A stretch of DNA of 64,000 nucleotides, taken from the NCBI GenBank assembly GCA_017477125.1, contig JAFUXN010000076.1, positions 1 through 64,000 of the forward strand, given 5' to 3'. The position numbers and the translations under genes were made by a program. This DNA comes from Selenomonadaceae bacterium. Its GTDB lineage: Bacteria; Bacillota; Negativicutes; Selenomonadales; Selenomonadaceae. Within the stretch, counting starts at the first letter, position 1; every line of letters starts with the position of its first letter. The notes under the pieces are model-generated. The model saw nothing but the letters and a program-made list of their open reading frames with translations, was not told where the DNA came from and made no database searches. Positions 61,442 to 64,000 of the stretch are shown here, in pieces.

Positions 61442-62161
61442 TTGAAAAAGATATTACTCTTCTTCGGCATACTCATCGCATTGCTCGCGCTCCTCGCCGA
61501 GTTTGTGTTGCCCAACATATTGACCGGCATGCTCCGCGACCAGGTCATTCGCGTGACCGCCGCGCAGGAGGTAGATCTGTCGCTCGATTCGAGTCCGCGA
61601 TTTATGATAGCCGCCGGTCGGGTTGATAACGTTCATTGCGACGCCGTCAACGGCAAGATCGGCGACCTCGACACGTCCAAGCTCACGCTCGACGGCGACA
61701 ACGTCAAGGTCGATATGCCCGCGCTCCTGTTCGGGCTCAAGGAGGGCAAGCGGCATTTCGAAGTCGACGAGGTTTTGAAATCCGTCGGCAATGTCGAGCT
61801 CACCGGCGTCATCACCGAGGACAACCTCAGGGATTTCCTCATGAAGAAGTTTTCGCAGATTGAGGAGCTTCAGATCAAAATGACGCCCGTTTCGATCAAC
61901 GCGATCGCAAAAGCGCGGGTGCTCGGTCGAGCGGCAAGCGTCGATCTCAACGGCGTGGTGATTGCCGACGACGGCGATCTCTACTTCCACGCCACCGGCT
62001 TCAATATCCACAACGCGTTGCTCCGTCATGTGCAGCTCGATAATTTTCTCGCCGACCTAAAGATCGTCGACGCCGATCAATTGCCGCTCGATCTCAAATT
62101 TTCCAAGGTCGAGCAACAGGACGGTCAGACCATCTTGACCGCGGTTAGGAAGGCTCAATGA
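61442..62161 (+). CDS. DUF2993-like (LmeA-type) envelope protein
   Basis: TTG 61442 after AAGGAGGTAAAGGC; 239 residues. TM or signal anchor near 4-25, then repeating SRP-like beta segments (VDLSLDSSPRFMIAAGRVDNV, LTLDGDNVKVDMPALLFGLK), typical of DUF2993 proteins linked to the envelope. It overlaps the next gene by 4 nt. This prfB, DUF2993 and DUF5693 order recalls the csaB neighbourhood of Negativicutes. Confidence 0.75.
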   Translation: MKKILLFFGILIALLALLAEFVLPNILTGMLRDQVIRVTAAQEVDLSLDSSPRFMIAAGRVDNVHCDAVNGKIGDLDTSKLTLDGDNVKVDMPALLFGLKEGKRHFEVDEVLKSVGNVELTGVITEDNLRDFLMKKFSQIEELQIKMTPVSINAIAKARVLGRAASVDLNGVVIADDGDLYFHATGFNIHNALLRHVQLDNFLADLKIVDADQLPLDLKFSKVEQQDGQTILTAVRKAQ

Positions 62162-64000
62162 AAAAATTTCTCTACAATCGATTGCTGTTGATAGCCATCG
62201 CCGTCGGGTTGATCGCGTCGCTCGCCATCGCCTTTCAACGTAATGAGGTCGAGCGCGCAAACTCTCAAGTCGATCTCGTCGTCGATTACGACAGCCTTTG
62301 GAATCTCGCCGAACGTGAGGGCATCGACTTCAACACCGTGCTCGCCGAAGCCAAGTCTGCGGGCATCACGTCGCTCGCCGTCTACGAGACCACGCTTGAG
62401 AAGCTCACTCGTCAGGGGCGCATCGTCGTCAACGCCGGTTATGACATCGTCGCCGCCTACTACAACGGTTCGATCGTCGATCCCAATTGGCGCGCGCTGG
62501 TCGAGGACGGTTCGATCGATCCCAATCGCGTCTATGTGCTCGCCTCCGATCCGAATACTTACGTCGAGGCGAAGGGCGACATCATTCGGCGCATCGGGAA
62601 CGAGCGCGTCAGAGTGTTGCCGTTCGGCGAAGGTGAAGTGCTCGAGCTCCGCGTTCAATATGCGCCGTTCATGACGGTCAAGCTGGGCATCCCGACGTAC
62701 GAGCTCGAGATCGCTCGCGACAACGGTTTTATGATCCTCGCTCGTCCTTCGAACTATCAACAGTGCTCGCCCGAAGACGTTCAATCGGTGTTCGCGCGGC
62801 TCGACGGGTTTCCGATCTCGGCGATGGTTTTCGACGGGCAGCAGGTGCTTGGCGCGTCGAATGCGCTTGACACGACCGTTGAGGAGATGAGCCGTCGACA
62901 CATCACGCTCGGATTGATCGAGCACGTCACTCAACTGCAATTCTATCCTCAACTCGGGCTTGAGGCGTTGGCGCGCGGGCTGGGATATGAGCATGCGGCG
63001 CGGCTGTACGCGATCCCGAAGGACGAGCAGCCGAAGTTGCCGATCGAAACGGCGGTGAACCGTTGGGCGACGACCGATCACGAGCGGAATATTCGCATCA
63101 ACCTGTTGAGGATTTACGACAAGCCCGACGGCGAAATGACTTTGCTCGAAACCAACATGAAATATTTCCGCGACACCGCCGCTGCGGTCAAGGCGAAGGG
63201 CTTCACGTTGGGAGCGGCGTCGACGTTCGACGGATATTATCCCGCGCGACCGTTGAGGGCGTTGGTGGTGATCGGGACGGCGGCGGCGATAGTGCTGTAC
63301 CTTTCGCTGATCTCTCCGACGCTCAATCGCTCGATCAAATTTCAATTGATAGCATTCGGCGGGCTGTCGATTATGATGCTCATACCGGTGTTGATGGGCG
63401 CGGGCGGCAAGGTGAGATTGTTTGCGGCGTTCGCGGCGGCGAATTTGTTCCCGGTGCTGGCGATCATCTGGCAACTCGATCGGATCAGATTCATGAAATT
63501 GCGCGAGACGCTCCGTCTGCGTCGGCTGAAGGATCGCGTGCTCAAGATCAAGAAGCCCGCATCGATCGTACGGATCATATTGATAGCGATGGGCGCGTTG
63601 CTCATCACGGGCGCGATGTCGATGATCGGAGCGGCGTACTTATCGGGGGCGCTCTCTGATGTCGAATACTTCTTGGAGTTCAACGTTTATCGCGGGACGA
63701 AGCTGACGTTCGTGTTGCCGTTCGTGCTGGTGGCGGTGGCGTTCCTTCAACGGTTCAACGTGGTCGACGACACCGACGAGCGCGACTTACAAAATCTCAA
63801 CGCGTTCGATCAGATCAAGAAGTTGCTCGATATGCCCGTCAAGGTCAAAACATTCGTGGGGCTGACGCTGGTGGCGGTGGCGTTCATCGTTCTGATTGCG
63901 AGGAGCGGACACACCGCGGGCATGCCGGTGCCGGGCATCGAAGTCAAATTCCGCGCGGCGCTCGAAAACTTCTTCTACGCTCGACCGCGTTCGAAGGAGA
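62158..64000 (+). CDS. DUF5693-family membrane protein (partial)
   Basis: ATG 62158 overlaps the previous stop; the frame is open to the window edge, at least 614 residues. TM near 8-25, a TIM-barrel-like soluble domain (NLAEREGIDFNTVLAEAKSAG, FMILARPSNYQ) to about 370, and then several TM segments (LRALVVIGTAAAIVLYLSLI, LRRLKDRVLKI, LTFVLPFVLVAVAF). DUF5693 proteins are usually next to csaB and thought to act in S-layer or cell-wall polymer attachment. The end lies outside the window. Confidence 0.8.
   Translation, partial: MKKFLYNRLLLIAIAVGLIASLAIAFQRNEVERANSQVDLVVDYDSLWNLAEREGIDFNTVLAEAKSAGITSLAVYETTLEKLTRQGRIVVNAGYDIVAAYYNGSIVDPNWRALVEDGSIDPNRVYVLASDPNTYVEAKGDIIRRIGNERVRVLPFGEGEVLELRVQYAPFMTVKLGIPTYELEIARDNGFMILARPSNYQQCSPEDVQSVFARLDGFPISAMVFDGQQVLGASNALDTTVEEMSRRHITLGLIEHVTQLQFYPQLGLEALARGLGYEHAARLYAIPKDEQPKLPIETAVNRWATTDHERNIRINLLRIYDKPDGEMTLLETNMKYFRDTAAAVKAKGFTLGAASTFDGYYPARPLRALVVIGTAAAIVLYLSLISPTLNRSIKFQLIAFGGLSIMMLIPVLMGAGGKVRLFAAFAAANLFPVLAIIWQLDRIRFMKLRETLRLRRLKDRVLKIKKPASIVRIILIAMGALLITGAMSMIGAAYLSGALSDVEYFLEFNVYRGTKLTFVLPFVLVAVAFLQRFNVVDDTDERDLQNLNAFDQIKKLLDMPVKVKTFVGLTLVAVAFIVLIARSGHTAGMPVPGIEVKFRAALENFFYARPRSKE

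Overview
The window looks like a chromosome segment of a diderm firmicute (Negativicutes, Selenomonadaceae-like). Support: a secA / prfB / DUF2993 / DUF5693 stretch, a SpoIVB-type S55 peptidase beside secA, Rex, an envelope-polysaccharide ligase, FkbM methyltransferases, and very frequent TTG starts placed after good ribosome binding sites. This assignment is inference from gene content; no rRNA is present.

Region 1 (1-2972) is the distal end of a phage late region: fibre-like proteins, a YvrJ-like membrane peptide, a cystatin-like small protein, a GH25 endolysin, a terminator, and a small operon with its own promoter. Region 2 (3197-25589) is a second prophage segment: HicAB and a CI-like repressor on the minus strand, an operator/promoter with three repeats, Cro- and BRO-like proteins, unknown early genes, a recombination/replication set (Sak4-like ATPase, SSB-like protein, YopX-like protein, RusA, primase-helicase), an iteron-like intergenic region, a late regulator, terminase, head and contractile-tail genes (sheath, tube, gpE/gpE' frameshift) and a truncated tape measure. 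There is no integrase and no portal gene. The portal position holds a HicB / broken HicA / RHH / ORF6N cassette. The tail end carries two antisense genes with Asp-Gly-aromatic pentapeptide repeats, each divergent from a tape-measure 5' fragment.

Region 3 (25678-31304, minus strand) holds a small basic protein, a hybrid histidine kinase, and an apparent radical-SAM RiPP locus: YkgJ-like Cys-cluster protein, rSAM enzyme, two related Ala/Gly-rich precursor-like peptides and a PqqD-like carrier. Its promoter has nine C residues in the -35/-10 spacer, a likely phase-variable switch. This locus is the best candidate for an undescribed system.

Region 4 (31385-64000) is core chromosome: M16C protease, dapA, a secreted protein, tRNA-Pro, rex, an O-antigen ligase-like protein, folC, valS, thrC, a diguanylate cyclase, a chemoreceptor, a YfcE-like phosphodiesterase, hslO, a second YkgJ protein, a coiled-coil protein, murA, an S55 peptidase, secA, a decayed and an intact FkbM methyltransferase, prfB with its +1 frameshift, a DUF2993 protein and a partial DUF5693 protein. 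Gaps after convergent genes contain large arrays of GC-rich hairpin repeats. The arrays at 46.3-47.6 kb and 51.5-52.3 kb share a conserved hairpin loop with compensatory stem changes. In several longer genes, C-ending codons at the 5' end give way to G-ending codons toward the 3' end.
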